Assembly (NCBI RefSeq): GCF_000002235.5
Contig: NW_022145596.1
Span: 30,430,140 to 30,494,139 of the forward strand
Length of the DNA stretch: 64,000 bases
Direction of reading: 5' to 3'
DNA from: Strongylocentrotus purpuratus
Taxonomy: Eukaryota; Echinodermata; Echinoidea; Camarodonta; Strongylocentrotidae
Notes under the pieces: model-generated
The model's input: only the letters and a program-made list of their open reading frames with translations
Told to the model about the DNA's origin: nothing
The model's database searches: none
Shown: positions 1 to 9,581 of the stretch, piece by piece
Layout: every line of letters begins with the position of its first letter
Numbering within the stretch: position 1 is the stretch's first letter
Translations under genes and position numbers: made by a program

Positions 1-467
1 CCAATTTATGGAATTATTTATTAAAAAAATTATTCCTAATAGATCTAGATAATAGTATACATTCTCAAGATTTATTGAATAAAAATTTGCCAATGTGTGT
101 TTTGCGTGACTGCTAAAGCATGTGTATGCTACTATACTTATCAACTAGGGGACCTACGCCCTTAAGTCATAAATGACAGTAATGAGGGTTAATGCCCCAC
201 AAATGGGCACTAATAAAGCACGTGGTTATGAACCTGGGGCCTCACAGTTACGAGGCCATTACTTTGTCACTGTAAAATGACTGTACGCAGCGGGGGCTAG
301 GGTAGGGGGCAGTTTCCATAAATAACAAAACACAAAGAAAATGCAATAAATTTTCAATAATTTATTGCCTTTTACCCCGGTCCCTAACTTAACAAATTCC
401 TCTGTGTGCCCATGCCTAGAGCCATAATGCATGGCCGTCCAAAAGAATTTTGTTATTTTTTGTTTGT
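1..467 (+). mobile_element. Foldback transposon, single arm (edge copy)
   Basis: This stretch matches one arm of the foldback element at 35082-36015: both share the CCAATTTATGGAATTATTT start, the TAGATCTAGATAATAGTATAC segment, the GGGGACCTA..CCCTTAAGTCATAAA segment and the CTGTACGCAGCGGGGGCTA block, and then the CCCCGGTCCC junction to the loop. Only one arm and the loop are present, so the copy is truncated or cut by the window edge. There is no coding capacity. Confidence 0.75.
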
Positions 468-610
468 TTGCTTACAGAAAAGATTTCATTGAGGTTGTCC
501 TTGATATAATGCTCGAGAAATGCAAAAATAGAAATATAGGAAAGCTGGTTTATTATAATAAAATAGAAAAGAGTATTCTAATTTAGTTTGGGATACAAGA
601 CTGAGAAGAA
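468..610 (-). repeat. Inverted relic of the 2.6-2.75 kb exon-intron unit
   Basis: The reverse complement of this segment matches 2585-2748, including the intron, part of the following 63-bp exon and its GTAAGC donor. On the minus strand, 523 down to 476 reads as the exon remainder (IKDNLN..IFS) followed by GTAAGC. About 18 bases, including the acceptor AG and the start of the exon, are missing, so it could not splice as an exon in either orientation. It shows that the exon units of the neighbouring gene have been copied in inverted as well as direct orientation. Confidence 0.7.
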
Positions 611-917
611 CAATTATTTTTATTTAAACATTAAATTGTATCGCATTTTGATGGATCTTACTTCCATCTGTAGCGGGATTTCGTATTCCGCCTTTATCTT
701 AGGGAGTAAAGAGGCAGGTATATTGCTTTTTATTATTTATCCTTCTAATTACAATTGGCGGAAAACCTCAAGTATATTCACTTGTGTTGAGCCATGTCGA
801 CATATTATATTATTAATATTTCTTTAAATTATTTGAAATGACAATATTTTGTGTAAACAATTTCCTTTTCTTGTCGTAAACCAGCCCTTTTATAATATTA
901 TGTTTTCTGTTTTTCAG

Positions 918-980
918 ACTATCGTTCGAGAGGCCAGGTTTGATCGAGAGGTTAAGCTTTACATCAGCTACATTTTTGAC
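918..980 (+). CDS. Modular gene exon 1 (63 bp)
   Basis: TTTTTCAG precedes the exon and GTAAGC follows it. The 21 codons start TIVREARFDREV and end YISYIFD. It is nearly identical to the exon at 3097-3159, and the flanking introns match as well (620-1030 versus 2806-3200), so the two are a recent direct duplication. Four residues differ within the unit. Confidence 0.6.
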
Positions 981-3900
981 GTAAGCATCTCGGTAGTTTC
1001 TAAAAGCATTAATTTTACTATGTAGCATACTTGGATTCCAAACCAAATAAGCCTCTCCTAAATTAGCTAAGTGCAGAGGAGTGAAAATCCACTCTTTAAG
1101 GTAACAAAATAGAGATCACTTCATTCGGGAGAGGAAATGCACGCTTAAAATATTGGGATCATCTCAAAATTAGTGATTTGGAGCACTCTTTCGAGAATGG
1201 ATTCCATTTGTTTTTGAGCCATTGATTTTCACTCCAAAGCAAAGTAATCTCTAATATGACTCTTGTTCATTGTCATAAGGCTGGTTTGTTTTTATTCTCT
1301 TTGCCACAGACTATCGTCCAAGAGACCGTTCTTAAGGAAACAGTCACAGACCCTGAACCAGTAATCAAAGATGTCGCCCAAGCTCAAGCCGTCAACAAGG
1401 TAAACATCTGAATATGAATGAAAGCATTTTTCCGTTATTTAATCAATGTAAAACTAAAACATTTAACAAAGCATATTGGTTGCTTCATGTTACACATGAA
1501 AGTAAAACTAATAAATACAATTAAGAACTTAAAGCTATATATGAAATAGATTGAAATGGTGTGACCATTTTGTGGAATAACTATTTCTTTTATCCCTCAG
1601 GATGTTTCTCGAGACTTGAACACATTACTTGATATCAACTTATCAAGCAATGTATCCAGGTATCTATATAAAAATAATTGATTCCTCTTTTTGCTTATTT
1701 TTGAAATTTAAATTTAAATTTAAATTGCCCTGTGCAGTTTATTTTCATAATGTACTTCAACCAGTCTTGCTTCTCCGAAATTATCTTAGTGCAGAGGAGT
1801 GAAAATCTACTCTTTAAGGTGACATAATAGAGATCACTTCATTTGGGAGAGGAAAGCCACGCTAAAAATATTGGGATCCACTCAAAAGTACAAATTTGAA
1901 GCACTCGTTTGAAGGTGTATTCAACTCCATTTTGAGCCGTTAATTTCCACTCCAAATCAAAGTGATCTCTAATATCACTCCTAAAAGAGTAGATTTTTGT
2001 TCTCTTGTTCATTGCCAAAGGCTGGTTTGTTATTTTCTTTTTTTCTACAGACTGTCGTCCAAGACGCGGTTCTTGACCTTGAGATAAACGAGTACCTGAA
2101 TGCAATCTGTTCTGTAAGCAAACAAAAATAAAATATTTTGAATTTCATTACAAGATTTTTAAGTATTCAAACAAAGTAAATTATATCGCATTTTCATATT
2201 ATCTTACTTCCATATTTTGTGTGATTTTGTATTCAGACTTTATTGCAGGAAGGTCGGGGAGGGGGCAGATATATTCATTACTTAAATTATATTTTCCTCC
2301 TCTGAATGTTCATGGGTATCGTTGATTACAATCTCTACTTTAAAGCATTATCGACCTTTTTATTTGAATAAATAAACACCTCTGAGTATATATCGAATTT
2401 AGCATATTCTGAAACTCCGTCTCCAAATATTAGCTATTGTTTTGACAACAAAAAACAGCGACTATTTGATCAAAATTGTTCATTTAGGAATTTAAAGCTC
2501 ACATCTTGTTCTTACTTTTCCTTAGACTGTGATCGATGAATTGCTGTGCAAAGAACACCAGATCAAGCAATTTATTAGCTACATTCTCAGTCTTGTATCC
2601 CAAACCAAATTAGAATACTCTTTTCTATTTCATTATCATAAACCAGCTTTCCTATATTTATATTTCTATTTCTGCAGACTATTGCCCAAGATGCATTTCT
2701 CGAGTATGACATCAAGGACAACCTCAATGGAATCTTTTCCGTAAGCAAAAAAAAAAGGGAAAAAAAGTTCTTATTGATCATAAGATTTTAAGGTCGATTA
2801 TTAAAACACTGAAATTGTATCGCATTTTGATGGATCTTACTTCCATCTTTAGCGGGATTTTGTATTCCGACTTCATCTTAGGAAGCGAGGAGGCAGATAT
2901 ATTGCTTTTTTATTATTCATCCCTCTCATATCAATTCGCGGAAAACCTAAAATACATTCAATTTTGTTGAGCAATGTATACATATATTACTCATTTTTTC
3001 CTTAAATTAATTGAAATGACAATATTTTGTGTATATAATTCCCTTTTCGTTGTCGTAAACCAGCCCTTTTATAATATTATGTTTTCTGTTTTTCAGACTA
3101 TCGTCCGAGAGGCCAGATTTGATCGAGAGGTTGAACTTTACATCAGCGACATTTTTGCCGTAAGTATCTCGGTATTTTCTAAAAGCATTAACTTTACGAT
3201 TTTTTAAACATTGAACAACATGGATATCTTTGTTTCCTTTCATCAGTTTCATTTTGATTTTGCTTATTTTCATGGAAATATTGTCATGGTAATTTTACAT
3301 AACTTTTATTTTATTTATATTATTTTTTAGATTTTGATAAACAAATAATAACATTTGAATTCAAACTCTAGATATGAAATTTAAACTATTATACTTTTGT
3401 TCATATTTTTTGTTGTTATTCATCAGAATAAGAAATTTATTTGAAAATGCGATTGAATAGTAGTAAATTTGTTAATCTTACTTTCCCCTCTTCCCAGGAT
3501 GTGACTTCTGAGTATCTGTCATCACCACCACCAACATCGCCGCTGACTACACCACCATTACCACTACCAGCTCAACTACCGGATCCACCACCACCTGAAC
3601 TACCGTCGCTAGCACCAGAACAACTACTGGATCCGCCACCAGTAGCACTACTGGGACAACCACCACCAGAACAACTACTGGCTCCACCACCAGTAGCACT
3701 TCCGGCGCCGCCTCGAGAACCAGCACTGAATCCACCACCACCAATAGCACTACTGGAACCACCACCTCCAGAACCAGTACTGGATCCACCACCAGTAGCA
3801 CTACTGGAACCACCGCCACCAGAACAACTACTGGATCCACCACCAGTAGCACTGCTGGAACCACCACCATCACCAGAACAACTACTGGATCCACCACCAG

Positions 3901-5507
3901 TAGCACTGCTGGAACCACCACCACCACCAGAACAACTACTGGATCCACCACCAGAAGCACTGCTGGAACCACCACCACCACCAGAACAACTACTGGATCC
4001 ACCACCAGTAGCACTACTGGAACCACCACCACCAGAAAAACTACTGGATCCACCACCAGTAGCACTTATGGAACCACCGCCACCAGAACAACTACTAGAT
4101 CCACCACCAGTAGCACTACTGGAACCACCACCTTCAGAACCAGTACTGGATCCACCACCAGTAGCACTACTGGAACCACCGCCACCAGAACAACTACTGA
4201 ATCCACCACCAGTAGCACTGCTGGAACCACCACCAGAACAACTACTGGATCCACCACCAGTAGCACTACTGGAACCACCACCACCAGAACAACTACTGAA
4301 TCCACCACCAGTAGCACTGCTGGAACCACCACCAGAACAACTACTGGATCCACCACCAGTAGCACTACTGGAACCACCACCACCAGAACAACTACAGAAT
4401 CCACCACCAGTAGCACTGCTGGAACCACCACCACAACCACCAGAACAACTACTGGCTCCACCACCAGTAGCACTTCCGGCGCCGCCTCTAGAACCAGCAC
4501 TGGATCCACCACCAGTAGCACTACTGGAACCGCCACCTCCAGAACCAGTACTGGATCCACCACCAGTAGCACTACTGGAACCACCGCCACCAGAACAACT
4601 ACTGGATCCACCACCAGTAACACTGCTGGAACCACCACCACCACCAGAACAACTACTGGATCCACCACCAGTAGCACTACTGGAACCGCCACCTCCAGAA
4701 CCAGTACTGGATCCACCACCAGTAGCACTACTGGAACCACCGCCACCAGAACCAGTACTGGATCCACCACCAGTAGCACTGCTGGAACCACCACCACCAC
4801 CAGAACAACTACTGGATCCACCACCAGTAGCACTTCAGGCGCCGCCTCTAGAACCAGCACTGGATCCACCACCAGTATCACCACCGAGGCCACCACCAGA
4901 TCCACTACCGGATCCAAAACCAAAAGCCCTACCGGTGCCACAACCAAAACAACTACAGGCACCACAACTAGTAGTCCTACCAGCGTCATCATCGGAACCT
5001 CTTCTAGTGCAACAACAATCAGTACTATCAGCACCACTTGCTGCACCACCACCACAACCACCACAACCTCTGCTACCATTACTGCTACCGATGGTGGATA
5101 TTCCATGGGACGATCGCAATCCTTTGAAGATATGGGTCGAAAGAGCTCAAGATCTCTTAGATAAGTCCAAGCCTATCCCATTCCCTCCACCAATCGCGTC
5201 CCCCAGTCTTCCCATCGAGATGGAGTCGGTCACACCAGGGTTATCGGCGCAGCAGAGACCAACTCATCATAAACAAGAAAATGAAGTTGGCTACTACGTA
5301 AGCACTGTACACGGCGGACGTTCATTTATTACATACAAACTCCACAAAAACCATTGCATTTCCCGGGAAAGAATAAGGCAACAAAACTCTGAAAATCGCT
5401 GCCGACAAGGCGATACTACCTCTGATTCTGGCACCAACCCGGTTAGACGATCAAGTGATAAAAGCTATCTACGCCGTGGTTACCGGGGTCTTGCTAATCG
5501 CAGATAG
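918..5507 (+). CDS. Modular gene with repeated 21-residue exons and a giant proline-rich exon (unknown family, 5' partial)
   Basis: The proposed gene has eight exons: 918-980, 1310-1399, 1601-1651, 2051-2113, 2526-2594, 2678-2740, 3097-3159 and 3498-5297 or to a stop at 5505-5507. All are phase 0 on both sides, so any exon can be skipped without a frameshift. Four are exactly 63 bp. Six begin Thr-Ile/Val, while the third and last begin Asp-Val. Most donors are GTAAGC or GTAAGT. Two AATAAA signals follow at 5576 and 5586. No start codon or signal peptide is evident, so the 5' end is probably upstream of the window. No known domain is recognised. The proline-rich part resembles extensin-like or structural proteins only in composition. 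It could also be a decaying duplication cluster. Transcript support is unknown. Confidence 0.55.
1076..1265 (+). repeat. Intronic MITE-like repeat, copy 1
   Basis: This copy begins GTGAAAATCCACTCTTTAAGG and shares most of its length with the element at 1795-2005. Its right end lacks the final AAGAGTAGATTTTT block, so the terminal inverted repeat is incomplete. Confidence 0.6.
1310..1399 (+). CDS. Modular gene exon 2 (90 bp)
   Basis: A TTTGCCACAG acceptor and a GTAAAC donor bound 30 codons, starting TIVQETVLKETVTDPEP and ending AVNK. It shares its first residues with the 21-codon units but is longer, with an acidic/proline linker. The intron upstream is a duplicate of the one before the exon at 2051. 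Confidence 0.6.
1601..1651 (+). CDS. Modular gene exon 3 (51 bp, end uncertain)
   Basis: The acceptor TTATCCCTCAG is strong. The exon starts DVSRDLNTLLDIN. A GTATCC donor after 1651 gives 17 codons in phase 0, matching the other exons. A second possible donor after 1659 (AG|GTATCT) would break the phase. The Asp-Val start is shared with the large exon at 3498. Confidence 0.45.
1795..2005 (+). repeat. Intronic MITE-like repeat, copy 2, with terminal inverted repeats
   Basis: The left end (AAAATCTACTCTTTAAGG, then TAGAGATCACTT) is inverted at the right end (AGTGATCTCTA, then AAGAGTAGATTTT). The imperfect inverted repeats are about 50 bp. The repeat, the following intron end and the exon acceptor all occur twice (1059-1310 and 1775-2051), so it was copied together with an exon unit. 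Confidence 0.6.
2051..2113 (+). CDS. Modular gene exon 4 (63 bp)
   Basis: The acceptor TTTTTTTCTACAG and donor GTAAGC bound 21 codons, starting TVVQDAVLDLEI and ending LNAICS. It is phase 0 and aligns without gaps to the exons at 918, 2678 and 3097. Confidence 0.6.
2526..2594 (+). CDS. Modular gene exon 5 (about 69 bp)
   Basis: The acceptor TTTTCCTTAG is clear. The exon starts TVIDELLCKEHQI. It has no donor after 63 bp; the next in-phase donor is GTATCC after 2594, giving 23 codons ending ISYILSL. It is the most diverged unit and may be weakly spliced or non-functional. Confidence 0.45.
2678..2740 (+). CDS. Modular gene exon 6 (63 bp)
   Basis: The acceptor TTTCTATTTCTGCAG and donor GTAAGC bound 21 codons, starting TIAQDAFLEYDI and ending LNGIFS. 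An inverted, truncated copy lies at 476-523. Confidence 0.6.
3097..3159 (+). CDS. Modular gene exon 7 (63 bp)
   Basis: The acceptor TTCTGTTTTTCAG and donor GTAAGT bound 21 codons, starting TIVREARFDREV and ending ISDIFA. It is the direct-repeat partner of exon 1. Confidence 0.6.
3498..5507 (+). CDS. Modular gene exon 8: proline-rich repeat exon
   Basis: After a TTTCCCCTCTTCCCAG acceptor the phase-0 frame reads DVTSEYLSSPPPTSP and stays open to a TAG at 5505-5507. About 25 copies of a 16-19 residue unit, consensus PPPVALLEPPPPEQLLD, span roughly 3628-4914. A non-repetitive tail follows (PWDDRNPLKIWVERAQDLL, then proline-rich). A GTAAGC donor after 5297 would make this exactly 600 codons in phase 0, so the last 70 residues may be intron. 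Because the unit is 51 bp, a second plus frame (Thr/Ser-rich, mucin-like) and minus frames are also open. The phase of the splice acceptor favours the proline frame. Confidence 0.6.
   Translation, partial: DVTSEYLSSPPPTSPLTTPPLPLPAQLPDPPPPELPSLAPEQLLDPPPVALLGQPPPEQLLAPPPVALPAPPREPALNPPPPIALLEPPPPEPVLDPPPVALLEPPPPEQLLDPPPVALLEPPPSPEQLLDPPPVALLEPPPPPEQLLDPPPEALLEPPPPPEQLLDPPPVALLEPPPPEKLLDPPPVALMEPPPPEQLLDPPPVALLEPPPSEPVLDPPPVALLEPPPPEQLLNPPPVALLEPPPEQLLDPPPVALLEPPPPEQLLNPPPVALLEPPPEQLLDPPPVALLEPPPPEQLQNPPPVALLEPPPQPPEQLLAPPPVALPAPPLEPALDPPPVALLEPPPPEPVLDPPPVALLEPPPPEQLLDPPPVTLLEPPPPPEQLLDPPPVALLEPPPPEPVLDPPPVALLEPPPPEPVLDPPPVALLEPPPPPEQLLDPPPVALQAPPLEPALDPPPVSPPRPPPDPLPDPKPKALPVPQPKQLQAPQLVVLPASSSEPLLVQQQSVLSAPLAAPPPQPPQPLLPLLLPMVDIPWDDRNPLKIWVERAQDLLDKSKPIPFPPPIASPSLPIEMESVTPGLSAQQRPTHHKQENEVGYYVSTVHGGRSFITYKLHKNHCISRERIRQQNSENRCRQGDTTSDSGTNPVRRSSDKSYLRRGYRGLANRR
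3628..4914 (+). repeat. 51-bp coding minisatellite (about 25 units)
   Basis: Tandem units of 48-57 bp, mostly GGATCCACCACCAGTAGCAC-like, differ by in-frame CCA insertions and by N/D, Q/PV and K/Q codon changes. Variant units with PAPP..EPAL near 3700, 4475 and 4845 mark higher-order blocks of about 15 and 7 units, indicating block-wise duplication. Confidence 0.85.
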
Positions 5508-5575
5508 ACATTCAACCTGAACCAAATATCATCGATTATAAATTACCTTGAATATACGTTTGTTAATTTGTTGCA

Positions 5576-5591
5576 AATAAAAATCAATAAA
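5576..5591 (+). promoter_or_regulatory. Two poly(A) signals for the modular gene
   Basis: AATAAA occurs at 5576-5581 and 5586-5591, about 55-70 bp after both candidate stop codons (TAG 5505 and, in the +1 frame, TGA 5518). They place a plausible transcript 3' end near 5600. Confidence 0.4.
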
Positions 5592-5987
5592 ATCCCTGTG
5601 GCGAAAATAAGTATTAAAAACATATCATGGATGTCGACCTGGAAACATCCCCATCTGAAAAACAGAGAATGACTTGTTTTAGAAATATACTTCAATCTTA
5701 ACCTCCTTCTCTGTTTAATGTTCAATGCAAAAATAATGATATAATGCGCAAATATACCTGTGTATAAATAAAATTAAAAACCATGATATGAACCGCATCG
5801 ATTTAATAAAGTTATTACAACAAATCTTATCTGATTATTCTCCGAGTTTCATTGCAGTTTAGAGTATCATTTCGTGCTACTTCTCAATATCAGTCTTATT
5901 TGTTTCCTATATTCTCTGGTTTAACATTTTGTGTCTATTCTTATATTATTTGTTGTTATTCTTCGATTCCAGATTTGTATTGATTAG

Positions 5988-5988
5988 T

Positions 5989-6036
<48 letters not shown>

Positions 6037-6240
6037 ATCTTTGAATTTGCTTTTATGTCTACCTCTGTCTGCCCCTCCCTTTTCTCCTTCTCTCTCTTTT
6101 TCTCCCCTCTCCCCCTCTCTCTCTCTCTCTCTCTCTTTCATCAGGATATCAACAACGCCCTCTCCCTAGATAGTTAATAATAAGGTAGAAAAACAACAGC
6201 AAGTCTCCCTCTTCTCTCCCCCCCTCTCTCTCTCTCTCTC
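5988..6240 (+). repeat. (CT)n microsatellite cluster
   Basis: Runs of CT at about 5990-6031, 6113-6137 and 6223-6241 are separated by short pyrimidine-rich sequence. The open frames here (Ser-Leu repeats) are artefacts of the repeat. Confidence 0.9.
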
Positions 6241-6241
6241 T

Positions 6242-6411
6242 TATTGATTTCTGCTGTAAATATAATATTAACAAGATTATGGATGGAACACTTTTACCTT
6301 CCGACCCCCCACCCCCAATTTCCTCTTTCCCTCTCTTCTAAAGGAATAAAGTGCCTGTCATATCAGGACTATAATTGAATTATTAATTTATTAAGTAGAT
6401 GTACACCCCCC

Positions 6412-6451
<40 letters not shown>

Positions 6452-6813
6452 TCCCATGATAATGTCCTCCTCCTTCCATCTCTACATGTATATCTCCCCC
6501 TCTTTACCACAATCCCTCTTCTCTCCCCCTCTCTCTCTCTCTCTTTCTCTCTCTGTCTCTCTTCTCTATACCTCTCCCCTATATAATGACAGAGACCATG
6601 ATTACCGTTTTTTACAAGACAGTGTTAGAAGTAAATTTATTTGGTACCATAACACAATTAATAACTCAATTATAGTCCTGACGTGACGGGCGCTTTATCA
6701 CTTTTATAGAAGAGAGGGAAAGAGGAAAAAGGAGGGGGGGGGGGGTCGGAAGGTAAAACTTTAAAAAGTGTTCCATCCATAATCTTGTTTATCCATAATA
6801 ACAGCAGGAATCA
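6242..6813. repeat. Inverted repeat pair with (CT)n loop
   Basis: The segment 6242-6385 (TTCTGCTGTAAAT, CAAGATTATGGATGGAAC, the poly-C stretch, ACTATAATTGA) is repeated in reverse complement at 6654-6813. The arms are roughly 145-160 bp. The loop carries further (CT)n tracts. It is probably a foldback element, with no coding potential. Confidence 0.7.
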
Positions 6814-9580
6814 ACACCCGCTTTACAAATGTCTTAGAATGCATTGTTCTCTTTAATATACTGTTGCCGGAGCTAAAGCTCGGGTAATTTTTCGTAAGCA
6901 CTTTAAAAGTGAACAGAATATTGCGATGAAAAAGAACGTAATTTTCATCAATATAAAATATCCATTGAAAAAGAGAGAACTGAATGGGGGGATACAAAAC
7001 ATGTAGCAAGGAAAACAAAAAGTACAAAACGCAGGTGTTGACTATGTTTGTTCGTTGCTGTGGGTTTCTTTTTTTACCAGGAACTTAATATTGCAGTTAG
7101 TCGTTTATCTTTTCCTTATCAAGACGAACTTGAGATATTTCCCGTTAAATTGACAGCTAAATCTCCTGAAATAGCCTGATTTCATGGACCGTTATAATGT
7201 TTACATAGCGGCATATTCTAACCCTATCCCCCTCCCACATAAAAGAAGCACTATTTACCCCGATCCCGCCACATCTAAATACACATCAACATAAAATGTG
7301 ACGTCACTCCCTTGACGATCAAGTTGAAAGTGACATAGGTCGCTTGAGGGGATACGTTTGATGTGGTAACGAGTCAGATCGGATTTTAGTGAGCTTGTAG
7401 TGGCCTTTAATACCGTCAGACCAAACAAGTTAGGGAATACCAAATGCTCATTAAGGCCAATGAATTTTATGACTCTTTCTAAACAATTTGCAGCAACGGC
7501 GTATTGTTTGCGTTGTTAGCGCTATCTCGCAGTTTTATTATAGCGGTACACATTAAGGCGCTCGTACGGGTATAGAGTTCAATAACGAACTGCGTATGGT
7601 GTATTTTTCAAGTTTCTGTACCATGGATAAGAAGTGGACTGTGTACAAAAAATGGAATTTGATTGTTAGTTGCCAATAGATACATTTTGTTTTAAATCCT
7701 GTAAATCAATATCCCCGTCCATTTGAAACATTTTTCATTATTTCCCTTTTTTAAAAAGCTTTTAATAAAGCACTCGTTATTGATTCATTTCAACTCGAAA
7801 GGGGAACTAAGAGTCGAAACCAAATGATTTAAAACATGTTGCATATTACAGCATTTAGCTATCCCATTCTCACGATCTAAAAAAAAAACTCATTCATTTC
7901 GGTACTTTGTTAAAGGGGGTGAGGGCCGAGGGATGAGGTTATACATATATATTGTGTCAGTTTTCTAGTGCTTTTAGAATATAATGTGTTTCGAGGGATC
8001 TACATGAGGGCCGACATCCTGTCTTCAAACCTAACTTTGTATTTTGATACAGCTCCTTCTTAAACCCATTATCATAAAAGCAAAAGGAGATATTCCCATT
8101 TTCATTTTTAGAGTTTAATGTAAAGTACTGAATATACACATGTAGTTACTCCAACGAATAATCATTTAAATTTCGCAAATATACATGCACTAAGACTTTC
8201 ACAAGAGGTTCATATATTTCCTACAAAATGATGAACATCCTATTTCTGATGAAACATATTCTACGTCATAAGACAAGGCATGACAACATGACTACCATCT
8301 CCTGTCTACTAATAAATCATGTTTGAGGTCTGTATCCTTACACATTATGTTGATAAACATCTACATAAGTTCAGAACAAATATTACCAGACAATGAATTG
8401 CATTAATATGATGATGGACCTCGACATTCTAACGATTCCCGTGTACGTACGCAGTAGTTGGAACTCACCTACTAATAGGTATATGGGCCCTAGAATGGCT
8501 TTACAACCATTTATTGCCGCCATCTTTATTTTGGCTTCCCACCTTTCAAGGCGGTTAGTGCACGGTAGCCCATTATTACAAGCTTTCCGTAATAAAGCAA
8601 TTCGACACAATTAATTATCAATTCACAAACGTCTTCTAATTACGTGAATAAATACATCATATCATATCGATGATTGATACCGAATGCTGGTTTTCCTCCT
8701 ACTCACTTCCCCAACAAAATTTCTACATCAGGGATTTGTGCTATTTTACCCCTAGAATCTTAAGTTTGATGTATGGGGGGAGGGGGTTCTGTTATATCTT
8801 CACCTATTCAATCACTTCCACTAAACAACAACATAAGCGTCGATAAAGAGGGAAATAATGATACCTCGTATATATTCCTTCACAATTTCTACTGTTGTAA
8901 ACTTCATGTCAGCAAATTATATCTCTGTACCTCTATCTGGTCGTGTTATCCTTTTATATTTTGATTGGATGAAAATTGATGGACAACTTGCACGGTTATC
9001 TGAGAAGTGTTTGATCCATTATGGGTTGCTAAGAACATTCTTCTTTTCTTTTCATTTCATGAATTAGAGTTATGGTCTGTCACCGATTGTCAGTAACTTT
9101 GTTCATAAATCACTAACATGTTGAATTAAGACTTTATTTCCAGTTTCAGGGGGTATACAGCACATGTTAATGTCAGTATAAGTAATGGTATGATAGGAAA
9201 TATAAATATAACTTTATAAACCTTCGTATCCTATAATATATATAACTTTAATATACCGTATACGCCCTGTACATTTATCACTATAGGCAATCACAGCAAT
9301 ACTTTCTCTTTCATTTTTTAAACAGTAACAACATTCTTTAACAGTATGGTACGCCTTTTTCGCCTTCCCTTTCCCCCATTCCCCTTTCCCACCATTATGA
9401 ATTTCCTTTTCCCTCTCTGTTTCTCATAAGGATGGGACGACCTTTACGGCTCTCCGAGTCCACCTACATAATTATTATAGAGGTGGGCGGTGAAACTAGG
9501 ACACGTCTTACGAGTTGCGATTGATTCAAATTACCATACAAACTGTCTTTTATTTCCCTTTATCTGATCTGATAATTCAA
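6814..9580. other. Intergenic, no gene seen
   Basis: AT-rich sequence with only short ORFs. At 8383-8614 both strands are open for about 75 codons, but neither frame resembles a known protein and no good splice signals bound it. Confidence 0.5.
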
Positions 9581-9581
9581 T

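Noticed and set aside
3547-5119. Long minus-strand Val/Leu-rich and Gly/Ser-rich frames opposite the proline exon
   Set aside because: They arise because the 51-bp repeat unit keeps several frames open; there are no splice or start signals.
5929-6686. Ser-Leu repeat ORFs on both strands
   Set aside because: Artefacts of (CT)n microsatellites; the same holds for similar frames at 32199, 41170, 46084, 54979-55524, 57953 and 60582.
8383-8614. Overlapping 73-75 codon ORFs on both strands
   Set aside because: No recognisable domain, no splice context, and being open on both strands suggests chance.
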